Below, piece by piece: positions 19,727 through 28,070 of a stretch of 64,000 nucleotides of DNA (position 1 is the stretch's first letter; each line of letters starts with the position of its first letter). The position numbers and the translations under genes are program-made. The stretch spans positions 1,240,001 to 1,304,000 of the forward strand of contig NZ_JPUX01000001.1 in assembly GCF_000738675.1 (NCBI RefSeq). Reading direction: 5' to 3'. The notes beneath the pieces were generated by a model, which was not told the DNA's origin, did not search any database, and saw nothing but the letters and a program-made list of their open reading frames with translations. Source of the DNA: Serratia nematodiphila DZ0503SBS1. GTDB taxonomy: Bacteria; Pseudomonadota; Gammaproteobacteria; Enterobacterales; Enterobacteriaceae.

Positions 19727-21817
19727 ATGGATCGCAAGCGTATCGATCAGGCGGCAGCGCAGGCGGGGATCGCTGCCGATTTTATCAATGCCCACGGCAA
19801 GCGGCAGGCGATTGAACCGGAGACCAAGCGCAAGCTGTTGGCGGCCATGAATCGGGCCGATGGCGCGCAGGAAGGCGCGGCATCACCGTTACCGGCGGTC
19901 AAGGTGTTCTATCAGGGCGCGCCGCTGGCGTTGACCCCGGCGGGTGAAGGCGAGTACCTGTGGGCGCTGCAGCGTGAAGACGGCGAATGCCTGCAGGGGC
20001 GCGTCGGCGCGCGCAAGACCCTGACGCTGCCCGGCGATCTGCCGATGGGGTACCACCAATTGACGCTGAGCCAGGGCGAGCAGCAGTGGTCATGCCGAGT
20101 GATCGTCGCGCCGAGACGCTGCTTCGAGCCGGACGCCTTGCTGACCGGCAAGAAGCTGTGGGGGGCCTGCGTTCAGCTGTATACGCTGCGTTCCGATCGC
20201 AACTGGGGCATCGGCGATTTCGGCGATCTGCGCCTGATGGTGGAAGAGGTGGGTGAGCGCGGCGGTGCCTTCGTCGGCCTCAATCCGATCCATGCGCTGT
20301 ATCCGGCCAACCCGGAGAGCGCCAGCCCCTACAGCCCCTCGTCGCGCCGCTGGCTGAATCTGGCGTATATCGACGTCAATGCGGTGGAGGATTTCCAGCG
20401 CAGCGACGCGGCGCAGCGCTGGTGGCAGAAGCCGGCGACGCAGAAGCAGCTGGCCAAGGCGCGCGCCGCGGAGTGGGTGGACTACACCGCCGTGATGCAG
20501 CTGAAGCTGGCGGCGCTGAAGCTGGCGTTCCCGCTGTTTCAGGCGCGCCAGCCGAACGACGCGCAGCGTCAGGCGTTCGAGCAGTTCGTGGCTGAGGGGG
20601 GCGACAGCCTGTATCAGCAGGCGGCGTTTGATGCGCTGCATGCCCATCTGGCGGCCAAAGACGCCAGCCAGTGGGGCTGGCCGGCCTGGCCCGAGCGCTA
20701 TCGGCAGGGGCAGAGCGACGCGGTGCGGCAGTTTTGCGCCGAACATCAGGACGCGGTCCGCTTTTACCTGTGGCTGCAATGGCTGGCGGCCACCCAGTTC
20801 GCGCAGTGTTTTGACCAGAGCAGGCAGCAGCAGATGCCGATTGGCCTGTATCGCGATCTGGCGGTCGGGGTGGCGGAAGGCGGGGCGGAAACCTGGTGTG
20901 ACCGTGAGCTGTACTGCCTGAAAGCGTCGGTCGGGGCGCCGCCGGATATTCTGGGGCCGCTGGGGCAAAACTGGGGCCTGCCGCCGATGGATCCGCACGT
21001 GATGGCGGCGCGCGGGTATCAGCCGTTCATCGATCTTTTGCGCGCCAACATGACCAGCTGCGGCGCGCTGCGCATCGATCACGTCATGGCGCTGCTGCGG
21101 CTGTGGTGGATCCCGTATGGCGAAACCGCCGGTCGCGGCGCCTATGTCAAATACCCGGTGGACGATCTGCTGGCGGTGCTGGCGTTGGAAAGCCAGCGCC
21201 ACCGTTGCATGGTGATCGGCGAGGATCTCGGCACGGTGCCGGTGGAGATCGTCGGCAAGCTGCGCGACAGCGGCGTCTACTCCTACAAAGTGCTCTATTT
21301 CGAAAGCGACGGCGAGCACCATTTCCGTGCGCCGCAGGCCTACCCGGTGCAGGCGATGGCGACCATCACCACCCACGATCTGCCGACGCTGCGCGGCTAC
21401 TGGCAAAGCGACGATCTGACGCTCGGCAATCGGCTGGGCCTTTATCCGGATGCGGAGATCCTGCGGGCGCTGTTCGCCGATCGGGAACGCGCCAAACAGG
21501 GGTTGCTGGACGGATTGCATCGCTATGGCTGCGTGCCGCAGAAGGTGGGCAAGAAGGCGGCGCTGCTCGGCATGAGCCCGCTGCTCAACCGCGGCCTGCA
21601 GCGCTATGTCGCCGACAGCGCCAGCGCCTTGCTCGGCCTGCAGCCGGAAGACTGGCTGGATATGGCCGATCCGGTCAATATTCCCGGCACCAGCGATCAA
21701 TACCCTAACTGGCGGCGCAAGCTGACCCAGACGCTGGAGGAGATGTTTGCCGACCCGCACATAAACCGCTTACTGAAGGATTTGGACAAGCGGCGCCGCA
21801 AGGTGTCGGTGGGCTGA
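19727..21817 (+). CDS. malQ: 4-alpha-glucanotransferase (amylomaltase) MalQ
   Basis: Transfers dextrinyl units between maltodextrins, releasing glucose and building substrates long enough for MalP. 696 aa against 694 in E. coli; GH77. The catalytic triad is Asp451 (LRIDHVMAL), Glu499 (VIGEDLGTVP) and Asp551 (TTHDLPTLRGYW). An N-terminal extension (about 1-140) precedes the barrel, as in enterobacterial MalQ. AAGGAGAG precedes the ATG. Confidence 0.96.
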   Translation: MDRKRIDQAAAQAGIAADFINAHGKRQAIEPETKRKLLAAMNRADGAQEGAASPLPAVKVFYQGAPLALTPAGEGEYLWALQREDGECLQGRVGARKTLTLPGDLPMGYHQLTLSQGEQQWSCRVIVAPRRCFEPDALLTGKKLWGACVQLYTLRSDRNWGIGDFGDLRLMVEEVGERGGAFVGLNPIHALYPANPESASPYSPSSRRWLNLAYIDVNAVEDFQRSDAAQRWWQKPATQKQLAKARAAEWVDYTAVMQLKLAALKLAFPLFQARQPNDAQRQAFEQFVAEGGDSLYQQAAFDALHAHLAAKDASQWGWPAWPERYRQGQSDAVRQFCAEHQDAVRFYLWLQWLAATQFAQCFDQSRQQQMPIGLYRDLAVGVAEGGAETWCDRELYCLKASVGAPPDILGPLGQNWGLPPMDPHVMAARGYQPFIDLLRANMTSCGALRIDHVMALLRLWWIPYGETAGRGAYVKYPVDDLLAVLALESQRHRCMVIGEDLGTVPVEIVGKLRDSGVYSYKVLYFESDGEHHFRAPQAYPVQAMATITTHDLPTLRGYWQSDDLTLGNRLGLYPDAEILRALFADRERAKQGLLDGLHRYGCVPQKVGKKAALLGMSPLLNRGLQRYVADSASALLGLQPEDWLDMADPVNIPGTSDQYPNWRRKLTQTLEEMFADPHINRLLKDLDKRRRKVSVG

Positions 21818-21824
21818 AAACGAC

Positions 21825-21855
21825 AATGCCGGAACGGGTTCCCCCTTCCGGCATT
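21825..21855. terminator. Hairpin terminator shared by malQ and nfuA
   Basis: A perfect 10-bp stem AATGCCGGAA (21825-21834) / TTCCGGCATT (21846-21855) with an 11-nt loop lies in the 69-bp gap between the convergent genes. T-runs are weak on both sides, so termination may be incomplete. Confidence 0.6.
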
Positions 21856-21886
21856 ATGTTATCTACCGTGGCGCGAACGCCGGGTA

Positions 21887-22462
21887 TCAATAGTAGGAGT
21901 GCTCGCCGCGCTGGTGCTCGGTCAAATCACGCACGCCCTTCAGCTCCGGGAATTTCTGCAGCAGCTCTTTCTCGATGCCTTCTTTCAGCGTGACGTCCAC
22001 CATCGAACAGCCGTTGCAACCGCCGCCGAACTGCAGAATAGCCATGTTGTCGTCGGTGATCTCCATCAGCGTTACGCGGCCGCCGTGGCCCGCCAGCTGC
22101 GGGTTGATCTGCGACTGCAGCACGTATTCCACGCGCTCCATCAGCGGCGCGTTGTCATCGACCTTGCGCATCTTGGCGTTCGGCGCCTTCAGCGTCAGCT
22201 GAGAACCCAGCTGGTCGGTCACGAAGTCGATTTCGGCGTCTTCCAGATACGGCGCGCTCAGCTCATCGACATAGGCGGACAGTTTGTCGAACTTCAGTTC
22301 GGTATCCGTCGCTTCTACCGCGTCCGGCGGGCAATAAGAGACACCACATTCGGCCGTCGGCGTGCCCGGGTTGATCACGAATACGCGGATTTGGGTGCCT
22401 TCTTCTTGATTTGCCAGCAGTTTGGCAAAGTGTTCCTGTGCAGCATCTGTTATACGGATCAT
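21887..22462 (-). CDS. nfuA: Fe-S biogenesis protein NfuA
   Basis: Carrier that receives and delivers [4Fe-4S] clusters under oxidative or iron stress; also called GntY. 191 aa, identical in length to E. coli. An N-terminal A-type-like domain (about 1-95) has lost the usual cysteine triad. The C-terminal NifU-like domain has the cluster-binding CNGC (Cys149, Cys152). It lies 58 bp downstream of gntX on the same strand, as in E. coli. Confidence 0.96.
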   Translation of the reverse strand: MIRITDAAQEHFAKLLANQEEGTQIRVFVINPGTPTAECGVSYCPPDAVEATDTELKFDKLSAYVDELSAPYLEDAEIDFVTDQLGSQLTLKAPNAKMRKVDDNAPLMERVEYVLQSQINPQLAGHGGRVTLMEITDDNMAILQFGGGCNGCSMVDVTLKEGIEKELLQKFPELKGVRDLTEHQRGEHSYY

Positions 22463-22520
22463 AGCATTAGCTCAATAGTTGACTTCTATAGTCGGTTATA
22501 ATACGCCCATTGCCGTGGCA

Positions 22521-23204
22521 CTACAACGTGCGGCAAACGCACCATATCTGCACCGAAGCGGCGCCTTGCCGCCGCAGCAGCGCCGCGATCGCCGCGACGG
22601 TGCTGCCGGTGGTCACCACGTCATCCACCAGGGCGATATGCCGGCCGGCGACCGGCACGGTACAGGCGAACGCGCGCTGCAGATTGCGTCTGCGGGCAGA
22701 GGCGCTCAGCCGCTGTTGCAGGGCGGTTTTGCGCACCCGGCGCAAGGCGGCGGGCCGATAGGCGCAGCCCAGCCAGCGCGCCAGCGGCCGGGCCAGCAGA
22801 TCGCTCTGATTATAGCCACGGCGCCAGCAGCGTGATGCATGCAAGGGTACCGCTAAAATCAGGTCGGGTCTGTTCAGATACTGCTCTCTTCGCGCCTGCT
22901 GCCACCGCAGCAGCATCAGGCGCGCCAGCGTCGGCGCCAGCTCGGGCGCGCGGTGGAACTTGAACCTTTTTACCAGTTGGCTGAGCGGAGCAACGTAGTC
23001 GCCGACGAACACCAGCCGCTGCCAGGGCGGCGGCCGTTGCAGGCAGCGGCCGCAGGGCATTTGCGTCTCGCCGGCGGGCAATCCGCAGCGCGGGCAACAC
23101 GGAGGGTTGACCGGCAGATGGCGCAGGCAGCAACTGCAGATGCCATGACGCACCAGGCGCAACGGCTGTCGGCATAGCCAACAGCGGCTGCGGATTGATA
23201 GCAT
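22521..23204 (-). CDS. gntX: ComF/GntX-family phosphoribosyltransferase-like protein
   Basis: Similar to E. coli GntX and to ComF, a competence-linked protein. 227 aa, matching E. coli. Cysteine pairs CWLC, CCPRC and CGRC in the first 60 residues suggest a zinc ribbon. The phosphoribosyltransferase signature LVDDVVTTGSTVAAIA is near the C-terminus. The biochemical role is unsettled; ComF homologues take part in handling incoming single-stranded DNA. The ATG at 23204 has GGAGG nearby; a longer frame to 23555 runs over bioH and is rejected. Divergent from bioH with a 40-bp gap. Confidence 0.93.
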   Translation of the reverse strand: MLSIRSRCWLCRQPLRLVRHGICSCCLRHLPVNPPCCPRCGLPAGETQMPCGRCLQRPPPWQRLVFVGDYVAPLSQLVKRFKFHRAPELAPTLARLMLLRWQQARREQYLNRPDLILAVPLHASRCWRRGYNQSDLLARPLARWLGCAYRPAALRRVRKTALQQRLSASARRRNLQRAFACTVPVAGRHIALVDDVVTTGSTVAAIAALLRRQGAASVQIWCVCRTL

Positions 23205-23244
23205 AGGGCCTCCGACACGGATAAGCATGAAAGGACAGTAACCA

Positions 23245-24015
23245 ATGACAGCGCTGTACTGGCAAACAATAGGCGAAGGCGAACGCGATCTTGTGCTGCT
23301 GCACGGCTGGGGATTGAACGCCGAAGTATGGAGTTGCATCCAGGCGCGACTGACGCCGCATTTTCGCCTGCATCTGGTCGATCTGCCGGGATACGGCCGC
23401 AGCCAGGGGGTCGGCGCCCTGTCGCTGGAGCAGATGACGGATATCGTGCTGGCGGCCGCCCCGCCGCAGGCCTGGTGGCTTGGCTGGTCGCTCGGCGGGC
23501 TGGTGGCCAGCCAGGCGGCGCTGATGCAGCCCGGGCGGGTCAAGGGGCTTATCACCGTGGCCTCCTCGCCATGTTTTGCCGCTCGTGATGCGTGGCCGGG
23601 GATCCGCCCGGACGTGCTGAGCGGTTTCCAGCATCAGCTGAGCCTGGATTTCCAGCGCACCGTCGAGCGCTTTCTGGCGCTGCAAACGCTGGGTACCGAG
23701 AGCGCGCGTCAGGATGCGCGCCAGCTGAAAGCGGTGGTGCTTAACCAGCCGACGCCGAGCGTCGAGGTGTTGAACGGCGGGCTGGAGATCCTGCGCACCG
23801 CCGATCTGCGCGCGCCGCTGGCGGAGTTGAATTTGCCGCTGCTGCGGATCTACGGTTATCTGGACGGGTTAGTGCCGCGCAAGGTCGCCGAGCTGCTCGA
23901 TGCCGCCTGGCCGAATTCTGCGTCGCAGATCGTGGCCAAAGCCGCCCATGCGCCGTTTATCTCTCATCCCGATGAATTTGTGACGATGATCGAAGCGTTT
24001 ATTGCAGCACATTGA
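23245..24015 (+). CDS. bioH: Pimeloyl-ACP methyl ester carboxylesterase BioH
   Basis: Removes the methyl ester from pimeloyl-ACP, ending the pimelate-making phase of biotin synthesis. 256 aa, as in E. coli. Alpha/beta hydrolase with Ser82 in GWSLGG, Asp207 in YLDGLV and His235 in AAHAPF; the oxyanion segment [12 protein letters not shown] is at 18-29. Divergent from gntX. Confidence 0.96.
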   Translation: MTALYWQTIGEGERDLVLLHGWGLNAEVWSCIQARLTPHFRLHLVDLPGYGRSQGVGALSLEQMTDIVLAAAPPQAWWLGWSLGGLVASQAALMQPGRVKGLITVASSPCFAARDAWPGIRPDVLSGFQHQLSLDFQRTVERFLALQTLGTESARQDARQLKAVVLNQPTPSVEVLNGGLEILRTADLRAPLAELNLPLLRIYGYLDGLVPRKVAELLDAAWPNSASQIVAKAAHAPFISHPDEFVTMIEAFIAAH

Positions 24016-24285
24016 ATGCAGCGGGAAAACGCACGATAGAGCGCGAAAAAAAACGCTGCCGGGTGGATAAAAGACAAAGCTGTTCAATACTTAGTGAGTC
24101 AATGCGTTGGCTGGAAAATGAAAAGACCGCGTGCGGCGCTTTTCATTTTGGCGTTTCGTCTCTGGGAAACGGGCCCCGTCAGGGAAAGCAACGAGGCCTG
24201 AGGATGTCGCGGCAGCCTGCGGTACTACGCATGGATTTTTGACGGCTTTCATAACAGATAAATTATCCATTGAGAGGTTAGTGTC
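24016..24285. other. bioH to DUF1471 intergenic region
   Basis: 270 bp without a clear gene. It contains a long inverted repeat, AAAATGAAAAG (24115-24125) / CTTTTCATTTT (24139-24149), 11 bp perfect, with an inner CCGC/GCGG stem in the loop. It is the nearest terminator-like structure to bioH, 100 bp away. A GAGAGG sequence (24271-24276) precedes the next gene. Confidence 0.5.
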
Positions 24286-24570
24286 ATGAAATCATTGAAG
24301 ATGATTATTGCAGCGGCAGTGCTGGGTTCGGTGTCTTTCGGCTCCATGGCGGCAACCCTGCTGACCAAGGAAGATCTGGATAAGAACCCGGGTAAATACG
24401 AGAAGATCGGCACCGTCACCACGACGGCGGAAACCACGTCACCGATGGACGCCAAGGAAGAGCTGTCCAAACTGGCTGACGAAAAGGGCGGTCAATACTA
24501 CGTGATCCTGGCAGGCCGCGAACACGGTAAATTCAGCGCCATCGCCGAAGTTTACAAAGACAAACAATAA
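24286..24570 (+). CDS. Small periplasmic DUF1471 (YdgH/BhsA/McbA-family) protein
   Basis: 94 aa. A signal peptide (MKSLKMIIAAAVLGSVSFGSMAA, cut after about residue 23) precedes a DUF1471 domain with the family pattern IGTVTTTAETTSPMDAKEEL, LADEKGGQYYVI and AIAEVYKDKQ. Family members such as E. coli YhcN and BhsA are stress-induced periplasmic proteins affecting surface properties and biofilm; the exact role of this one is not known. Monocistronic between bioH and a terminator. It is not at this position in E. coli K-12. Confidence 0.85.
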   Translation: MKSLKMIIAAAVLGSVSFGSMAATLLTKEDLDKNPGKYEKIGTVTTTAETTSPMDAKEELSKLADEKGGQYYVILAGREHGKFSAIAEVYKDKQ

Positions 24571-24585
24571 GCCTTGAACGGTAAT

Positions 24586-24610
24586 GGGGCGCCCGTCATT
24601 GGCGCCCCTT
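24586..24610. terminator. Terminator between the DUF1471 gene and feoC
   Basis: A perfect 8-bp stem GGGGCGCC (24586-24593) / GGCGCCCC (24601-24608) with a 7-nt loop and a short TTAT tail. It lies 4 bp from the feoC stop and may serve both convergent units. Confidence 0.7.
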
Positions 24611-24614
24611 ATCT

Positions 24615-24854
24615 TCAGGCTTTCAGTCGATAGAACACCGTGCTGCACCCCTGGCTCTGCGGGCAGCTTTTGCAGCCGCCGCTCAAACAGGCGCCGTCAT
24701 CCTGTTCGATGCGCTCCACTTTCCCCATCGCCGTCAAACGATCCAGCATCGCCTGCACCAGTGGCAGCGGCGTCGCCAGCGATTGGCTGAGCTGCTGCGC
24801 CTGGGCGCTGCCGCGCAGCGCCAGCGCATCGCGCAACTGCAGCAGCCCGGCCAT
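24615..24854 (-). CDS. feoC: Ferrous iron transport regulator/chaperone FeoC
   Basis: Small winged-helix protein that protects FeoB from FtsH or acts as an iron-sensing regulator, depending on the study. 79 aa against 78 in E. coli. A helix-turn-helix core (LLQLRDALALRGSAQAQQLS) is followed by the conserved cysteine cluster CLSGGCKSCPQSQGC (four cysteines), which can bind an Fe-S cluster in relatives. The ATG overlaps the feoB stop by one base (TGATG), implying coupled translation. Confidence 0.92.
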   Translation of the reverse strand: MAGLLQLRDALALRGSAQAQQLSQSLATPLPLVQAMLDRLTAMGKVERIEQDDGACLSGGCKSCPQSQGCSTVFYRLKA

Positions 24855-27169
24855 CAGTGACAGCTCCCTTTGGCGCCCTGACAACAGGCCGCCGGCGTGG
24901 CGTTGCCCAGGCGAACCGTGACGCGGCTGCGCGCCCGGCGCAGGCCGAACAGCACCAGCAGATTCACCAGCACCACCGCCAGGATCGCCGTCAGGCTGTA
25001 CTGCGGGTGTTGGTTGAAGGTCGCCGCTTGGTAGAACAGCGTCGCCAGCGAGTAGGCCACATTCAGCCCCCACAGGATGGAGAATGTCATCCAGCCGCGG
25101 CTTGATTCGCGGGCGATGGCGCCCATCACCGAGACGCAGGGCACATACAGCAGCACGAAGATCAGATAGCTGTAGGCGGAGATGCCGGAGCCGAATTTGC
25201 TGCTCATCACGCCCATCGAGCCGACGCCCATCTCGCCGTCGCCCTTGCTGGCTTCGATCGGGTTGGACAGCACGCTCAGGCTGAAGGTGTTTTTCAGGCC
25301 GTCCCAGGTTTCCTGCAGCGCGCCGCCCAGCTCATCGAGCAGGTTGAAGTTGGCGGCGTCGAACGCCTCTTTGTTGATGTGCTCGGCGGTATACAGCGTA
25401 TTCAGCGTGCCGACCACCACTTCTTTCGCCATCGCGCCGGTCACCAGGCCGACGGTGGCCTGCCAGTTATCGCGGTGGACGCCCATCGGCTGCAGCAACG
25501 GCGTCAGCACCTTGGAAACCGTGGCCAGCGCGGAGTCGTTGATGTTGTCGACCGTTTTGCCGCTGAACGAGAAGCTGTTCAGGCCGCCGATGAATATGCT
25601 GGCCACCACGATCACCTTACCGGCGCGCAACACGAACCCTTTCAACCGCTGCCAGGTTTGCAGCAGCAGGCTTTTCAGGTGCGGCACGTGGTAAACCGGC
25701 AGCTCCATCACGAACGGCGAGGCTTCGCCGCGCATGAGGGTGTATTTGAGTACCAGGCCGGTGAGGATCGCTACCGCGATGCCGAGCATGTACAACGAGA
25801 ACACCACCCCTGCGCCGTCCTGGCCAAAGAAGGCGGCGGCGAACACCGCGAAGATCGCCAGCCGGGCACCGCAGGACATGAACGGCGCCATCATGATGGT
25901 GATCAGGCGCTCGCGTTGGGCGTCCAGCGTACGGGCGCCCATGATGGACGGCACGTTGCAGCCGAAACCGACGATCAGCGGCACAAAGGATTTGCCCGGC
26001 AGCCCGAGTGCCTGCATCAGGCGATCCATCACGAACGCCGCACGCGCCATGTAGCCGGAGTCTTCCAGGAACGACAGGAACAGGTACATCATGCCGATCT
26101 GCGGCACCAGCGGCAGCACGGTGTTGATGCCGCCGCCGACGCCCTGCGCCAGGAAAACGGTCAGCCAGTCGGGGAAGTGCAGGGTGTAGCCGAGCCACTG
26201 AATGCCCTGAATGAAGATCGCCGCCGAGCCGATATCGAAGATCGGCTGCAGCGCGCCGCCGATGTTGATCGCCAGCAGGAACATCAGGTACATCACCAAC
26301 AGGAAGATCGGTACGCCCAGCCAGCGGTTGAGGATCACTTTATCCAGCATGTCGGTCAGGCGGTTGGGCATCGCCTGCTGCGAGTTGCTGACCGCGTCGC
26401 TCAGGGTGGCGATAGACTGGTAGCGCGCGTCGGCGATCACCAGCGCCGGGTCTTCTTGCTGCTGCTGTTGCAACGCCTGAATGGCCGCAGGCAACAGCGC
26501 GACGGCGGGACCGGCCAGCCGGTGGCTGTAGATGTCGCCTTCCAGCATCTGCAATGCCAGCCAGCGGCGTTGCACCGCCGGCAGCGTTTGCGGCATGGCG
26601 TCGCTCAGCGTGGCGACCGCTTTCAGCAGCAACGGCGGGTAGTTCACCAGCGCCTGCTGTTCGTTGATGCGATGATTGTCGATCATCTGTTTCAGCACGC
26701 CGATACCGTCGGCGCGGGTGGAGATCATCGGCACTACCGGGCAGCCGAGGCGCGCCGACAGCGCGGCGACGTCGATATCGATATGCTGGCTTTTGGCGAT
26801 GTCGAGCATGTTCAGCGCCACGATGCAGGGAATGCCCAGCTCCAGCAGCTGCAGCGTCAGGTAGAGATTGCGCTCCAGGTTGGAGGCGTCGACCACGTTG
26901 ATTAGCAGATCGGCGTCGCCGCTCAAAATGTAGTGGCAGGCGATCTGCTCATCGAGCGAGGTTTGCTCTGAAATGGTGGTCAGGGAGTAGGTGCCGGGCA
27001 AATCGACCAGCCGCACGTCGGACTGCGGGGTAGTGAAATGGCCTTCTTTGCGTTCGACCGTCACGCCCGCCCAGTTGCCGACCCGTTGGCGTGCGCCGGT
27101 CAGCTGGTTGAACAGCGTGGTTTTGCCGGAGTTCGGGTTACCGATTAAGCCGATGGTGAGTTTTTTCAT
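24854..27169 (-). CDS. feoB: Ferrous iron permease FeoB
   Basis: Inner-membrane Fe(II) transporter driven or gated by a cytosolic G domain. 771 aa against 773 in E. coli. The G domain (about 1-170) has G1 GNPNSGKTT (10-18), G3 LVDLPGTYSLT and G4 ALNMLDI. The membrane part begins about residue 275, with the two FeoB gate repeats (GCNVPSIMGARTL and YVPCVSVMGAIARE). The C-terminus ends in a Cys/His tail (CCQGAKGSCH). The ATG at 27169 matches the E. coli start; an upstream in-frame start adds 7 unrelated residues. Confidence 0.97.
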   Translation of the reverse strand: MKKLTIGLIGNPNSGKTTLFNQLTGARQRVGNWAGVTVERKEGHFTTPQSDVRLVDLPGTYSLTTISEQTSLDEQIACHYILSGDADLLINVVDASNLERNLYLTLQLLELGIPCIVALNMLDIAKSQHIDIDVAALSARLGCPVVPMISTRADGIGVLKQMIDNHRINEQQALVNYPPLLLKAVATLSDAMPQTLPAVQRRWLALQMLEGDIYSHRLAGPAVALLPAAIQALQQQQQEDPALVIADARYQSIATLSDAVSNSQQAMPNRLTDMLDKVILNRWLGVPIFLLVMYLMFLLAINIGGALQPIFDIGSAAIFIQGIQWLGYTLHFPDWLTVFLAQGVGGGINTVLPLVPQIGMMYLFLSFLEDSGYMARAAFVMDRLMQALGLPGKSFVPLIVGFGCNVPSIMGARTLDAQRERLITIMMAPFMSCGARLAIFAVFAAAFFGQDGAGVVFSLYMLGIAVAILTGLVLKYTLMRGEASPFVMELPVYHVPHLKSLLLQTWQRLKGFVLRAGKVIVVASIFIGGLNSFSFSGKTVDNINDSALATVSKVLTPLLQPMGVHRDNWQATVGLVTGAMAKEVVVGTLNTLYTAEHINKEAFDAANFNLLDELGGALQETWDGLKNTFSLSVLSNPIEASKGDGEMGVGSMGVMSSKFGSGISAYSYLIFVLLYVPCVSVMGAIARESSRGWMTFSILWGLNVAYSLATLFYQAATFNQHPQYSLTAILAVVLVNLLVLFGLRRARSRVTVRLGNATPAACCQGAKGSCH

Positions 27170-27240
27170 AGTTCTGCGTGTCGTCTTCAAGGAGAGCCGC
27201 GCCGGCGCAAGGGCGCGTCGGCAAATGGAGGCGCGCCGGT

Positions 27241-27465
27241 TCAGGACTGGCCGTCGAGCTGCAGCAGCGCCAGATCCTTCCTGCGCAGCACCAGGCTGAC
27301 GCGGCGAGTTTTTATTTCTATCGGATCGCCCAACGGCGCGACGCGCACCACGTCGAACGAAGAGCCGGGCAGCATGCCGAGCGATAACAGTTTCTGGCGG
27401 TAGGCCGGCGCAATTTCACCGGAAAAGCCGACAATCTTATATGTGTGTTTAGGTTGAAGCTGCAT
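27241..27465 (-). CDS. feoA: Ferrous iron transport protein FeoA
   Basis: Small cytosolic SH3-like protein needed for FeoB activity. 74 aa against 75 in E. coli; the segment [19 protein letters not shown] is diagnostic. GGAAGG lies just before the ATG at 27465, which is chosen over an extended start at 27495. First gene of feoABC, preceded by a leader of about 110 nt and a Fur-controlled promoter. Confidence 0.95.
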   Translation of the reverse strand: MQLQPKHTYKIVGFSGEIAPAYRQKLLSLGMLPGSSFDVVRVAPLGDPIEIKTRRVSLVLRRKDLALLQLDGQS

Positions 27466-27583
27466 GTGATTAACCTTCCGGGTGCCGATGAACATCGGGC
27501 TGATGATAATTGGACGTTGCCGGCGAAAATGCCACGCCGTCGGCGGTATTCATCCATAAGGTCATGCAATAAAGTGAGCGCAA

Positions 27584-27612
27584 ATAATAGTAATTATCAT
27601 TATCGCATTCAA
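27584..27612 (-). promoter_or_regulatory. feoABC promoter with Fur box
   Basis: On the minus strand, TTGAAT (27612-27607) and TATTAT (27589-27584) are spaced by exactly 17 bp. A Fur box GATAATGATAATTACTATT (27604-27586) fills the spacer and overlaps the -10, matching 16 of 19 positions of GATAATGATAATCATTATC. Fur bound here would block RNA polymerase, giving induction on iron shortage. Confidence 0.8.
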
Positions 27613-28036
27613 TACAAAAGATAGGGGTATTGTAACCAATTATTATGGCGTCGACAGTTTTTGGTTGTGTCGTCTTGATTAATGACGTTTTACCACCGCT
27701 TGCGATGGGGAACAAATGAGAATGGCGAGTTAAATCAGTTGCGTATTTGTAGCCGAGTTTTCTCGTTTGCAAATATCGAGGGTTTTTTCCCTTATTTATT
27801 TCTGATGAAAGGCAATTCGATAACATTATTCCGCCGTAATGCGAGCGGTAACCATTTGTGTTTCTCTCACAATTGGCGAGATGAAAAATGCGTGTTAACA
27901 AAGTTGTTAATAAATGGCTGCAGAAGAAATTTTTGTTGCCTGAATAATGGGAGCGCGGTCACGCAGCAACGGGAAATAAAAAGATGAAGGTTTATTGAGA
28001 CGGGTCAAAAAATGCCGCAAGTTTTATTCATCGGAA

Positions 28037-28058
28037 AGGGCGGAGCAGGCTCCGCCCT
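28037..28058 (-). terminator. Terminator after tex
   Basis: AGGGCGGAG (28037-28045) pairs with CTCCGCCCT (28050-28058) around a 4-nt loop, 13 bp beyond the tex stop on the minus strand. Only a short T-run (TTTCC) follows. Confidence 0.6.
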
Positions 28059-28070
28059 GTCGGTTCCGAC

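Larger units (their letters stand above)
27466..28070. other. AT-rich region between tex and feoA
   Basis: 605 bp, clearly more AT-rich than its surroundings. It holds the feo promoter and Fur box (27584-27612), a perfect inverted repeat TTAACAA-AG-TTGTTAA (27895-27910) and the tex terminator (28037-28058). A minus-strand frame of 143 codons (27901-27470) crosses the Fur box and has no recognisable relatives, so I do not call it a gene. A 31-codon frame (27565-27470) sits inside the feo leader. Confidence 0.5.

Noticed and set aside
25379..26905. 508-codon plus-strand frame over feoB
   Set aside because: His/Arg/Gln-rich composition typical of the antisense of a GC-rich membrane protein gene; feoB is certain.
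27855..27874. CRP site TGTGT...TCACA upstream of feo
   Set aside because: The spacer is 5 bp rather than 6 and the first half-site has a mismatch.
27470..27901. 143-codon minus-strand frame upstream of feoA
   Set aside because: It runs through the feo promoter and Fur box, has no recognisable domain, and its start lacks a good ribosome site.
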